A stretch of 5,325 bases of DNA, taken from Paratractidigestivibacter sp963640745. Lineage in GTDB: Bacteria; Actinomycetota; Coriobacteriia; Coriobacteriales; Atopobiaceae. The stretch covers positions 1-5,325 of the forward strand of contig CAVIBB010000141.1 in assembly GCA_963640745.1 (NCBI GenBank). The letters run 5' to 3'. The position numbers and the translations under genes were made by a program. The notes beneath the pieces were generated by a model. It did not search any database and was not told the DNA's origin. It worked only from the letters and a program-made list of their open reading frames with translations. Positions 3,943-5,325 of the stretch are shown here, one piece after another. How positions within the stretch are numbered: position 1 is the first letter of the stretch; every line of letters begins with the position of its first letter.

Positions 3943-5325
3943 ATGAAAAACACCGTTACCCGCCGCGACTTCATAGGCCTCTCCGGCATGGCAGCCCTGG
4001 CCCTCGGGCTCGCGGGCTGCTCCTCGTCGCAGGGCTCGGCCTCCGCGTCCAAGTCCTCCGCCAAGGCGCTCGAGGGGGCCGAGGTCGAGACGAAGCTCGG
4101 CAAGGTCGCCGGCAAGGAGCTCGGCGGAGACGTGGTCACCTGGTACGGCATCCCCTACGGCAAGTCCCCTGTGGGCGAGCTTCGCTGGAAGGCCCCCGAG
4201 GCCCCCGAGGCCTGGAGCGAGACCCTCGACTGCACCGAGGCCGTCGACAAGGCGATCCAGCTCTCCAGCGGTGAGGTCGTCGGCACCGAGGACTGCCTCA
4301 ACCTCACCGTCACCTCCAAGGTCGGCCACGCGGGCAAGCCCGTCCTCGTCTTCGTCCACGGCGGCAACAACCAGACCGGCACCTCCGCCGAGATCGTCGG
4401 CGACCAGCTCGTGGACCGCGCCGACTGCGTCTACGTCTCGCTCAACTACCGCCTGGGCCTCCTCGGCTTCAACTGTCTCCCCTCCCTCGTCAAGGAAGAG
4501 GGCACGAGCGGCAACTTCGGCATGCTCGACATCGCCCTGGCCCTCGACTGGGTCAAGGAGAACGCCGAGGCCTTCGGCGGCGACCCGGGCAACATCACCG
4601 TCTCCGGCTTCTCCGCCGGCGGCCGCGACGTCATGGCCATGCTCATCAGCCCGTACTTCGCCGGCAAGTTCCAGAAGGCGGTCGTCTACAGCGGCGGCAT
4701 GACCACCTGCGACGTCGCCAGCGCGCAGACCCGCATCGCCCGCGCCGTGGCCCCGCTCGCCGTCGAGGACGGCAAGGCCGCCGACGAGGCCGCCGCGGCG
4801 ACGTGGCTCCTCACCGACGCCGACGAGGTGAAGACCTACCTCATGGGCATCGACTCCGCGCGCCTCGTGCCCCTCATGGCCAACGCGAACATCCGCATGG
4901 CCGTCTTCCCGCATCTCTTCGAGGACGGCGTCGTCGTTCCCAAGGGCGGCTTCAACGGCGCGGCCTACAACAGCGTGCCGACCATCATGCTCACCGGCTC
5001 CTCCGAGTTCTCCATGTTCTCCCTGGGCGACTCCTGGTGGAAGGGCGAGGAGGCCACGGCCCTCTCCGCCGACGTGCAGAGCGCCGCGAGCGCGTACTCC
5101 TGCAAGTACGGATCCGACATGTACCGCATCTTCAATGCGCAGGTCAGCGCCGACACCATGGCCTCCGGCTTCAGCGAGAGCGTCTACGTCTGCCAGGTCA
5201 ACTACGGCGGGGACGACTCCGCGATGGCCGCCGACCTCGCGCCCTACGGCTCCTTCCACGGCATCTTCGTCCCGATGCTCGCGGACCAGAACAACTACAC
5301 CGCGATGATGCCGGGCGTCTTCGAC
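3943..5325 (+). CDS. Tat-exported lipoprotein type-B carboxylesterase, 3' partial
   Basis: The frame is open from ATG to the window end (461 residues, no stop), so the C-terminus is missing; the family is usually about 500-550. AAGGAG at 3929-3934, eight bases upstream, fixes the start. The N-terminus has a twin-arginine motif (TRRDFIG, R7-R8), a hydrophobic stretch and lipobox LAGC (C26), then a Ser/Ala/Lys-rich linker to about 42: an extracytoplasmic, membrane-anchored enzyme. The alpha/beta-hydrolase core shows WYGIPYG (67-73), EDCLNLTV (116-123), oxyanion HGG (139-141), NYRLGLLGF (168-176), nucleophile S224 in GFSAGGRD, probable acid E355 (TGSSEFS) and histidine H439 (GSFHGIF). The triad is therefore complete in the visible part. 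The nucleophile elbow has F instead of the E of classical GESAGG. It should hydrolyse carboxylic esters; the natural substrate is unknown. Location beside a beta-glucoside operon hints at acylated glycosides, but the gap weakens that link. Confidence 0.9.
   Translation, partial: MKNTVTRRDFIGLSGMAALALGLAGCSSSQGSASASKSSAKALEGAEVETKLGKVAGKELGGDVVTWYGIPYGKSPVGELRWKAPEAPEAWSETLDCTEAVDKAIQLSSGEVVGTEDCLNLTVTSKVGHAGKPVLVFVHGGNNQTGTSAEIVGDQLVDRADCVYVSLNYRLGLLGFNCLPSLVKEEGTSGNFGMLDIALALDWVKENAEAFGGDPGNITVSGFSAGGRDVMAMLISPYFAGKFQKAVVYSGGMTTCDVASAQTRIARAVAPLAVEDGKAADEAAAATWLLTDADEVKTYLMGIDSARLVPLMANANIRMAVFPHLFEDGVVVPKGGFNGAAYNSVPTIMLTGSSEFSMFSLGDSWWKGEEATALSADVQSAASAYSCKYGSDMYRIFNAQVSADTMASGFSESVYVCQVNYGGDDSAMAADLAPYGSFHGIFVPMLADQNNYTAMMPGVFD

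Noticed and set aside
3806..3946. Reading frame continuing from the GH1 start through the Ns to a TGA at 3944
   Set aside because: Residues after the gap are an arginine-rich translation of the terminator; a continuous frame across ten placeholder bases is meaningless.
3673..5259. Long minus-strand open frame opposite the esterase
   Set aside because: It runs through the Ns and both terminator copies, is compositionally biased and shows no motif; the plus-strand frame holds a complete esterase signature.
1..5325. CRISPR arrays, tRNA/rRNA genes, IS elements, phage or defence genes
   Set aside because: I found no spaced repeat array, tRNA or rRNA signature, transposase motif or recognisable defence protein; the only long repeat is the 47-base pair at the gap.

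Overview
This is a GC-rich, high-GC-codon bacterial segment. The style of the proteins (Cof-type HAD phosphatase, BglG/LicT antiterminator, beta-glucoside PTS permease, Tat lipoprotein esterase) suggests a fermentative gut or oral actinobacterium of the Coriobacteriia (Olsenella/Collinsella-like). That placement is inferred from composition and gene content; no marker gene is present. All recognisable genes lie on the + strand.

Layout. 37-876 is a complete HAD-IIB (Cof-like) sugar-phosphatase-type hydrolase, closed by a strong GC hairpin at 910-947. 877-1208 is a 332-base non-coding stretch with that terminator, a short direct-repeat pair (1030-1063), a possible -10 box and a clear BglG-family RNA antiterminator (RAT) site at 1117-1150. 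The RAT is followed by overlapping hairpins, one of which hides the Shine-Dalgarno of the next gene. 1209-2060 encodes a LicT/BglG transcriptional antiterminator with all four regulatory PRD histidines. A 118-base spacer with a palindrome and a second GC hairpin leads to 2179-3630, a beta-glucoside-type PTS EIIBC permease without an EIIA domain. After it come two tandem hairpins, then the start of a GH1 6-phospho-beta-glucosidase (3806-3841), cut after 12 codons by a run of ten Ns (3842-3851).

After the Ns the sequence restarts with an exact 47-base copy of the terminator region that follows the PTS gene, this time with a proper T-tract. It then enters a Tat-exported lipoprotein carboxylesterase (type B; 3943 to the window end, C-terminus missing).

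How they fit: LicT senses PTS phosphorylation state, binds RAT RNA and controls the operon. EIIBC imports and phosphorylates an aryl- or alkyl-beta-glucoside or beta-linked disaccharide, and the GH1 enzyme would split the phosphorylated product. The HAD phosphatase could dephosphorylate sugar phosphates but looks like a separate transcription unit. The esterase would act outside the membrane and might de-esterify acylated glycosides before uptake; this last link is inference from neighbourhood only. Two points need care: the ten-N gap almost certainly stands for a much longer missing segment or a strain junction, and the duplicated 47-mer sits exactly at that join.
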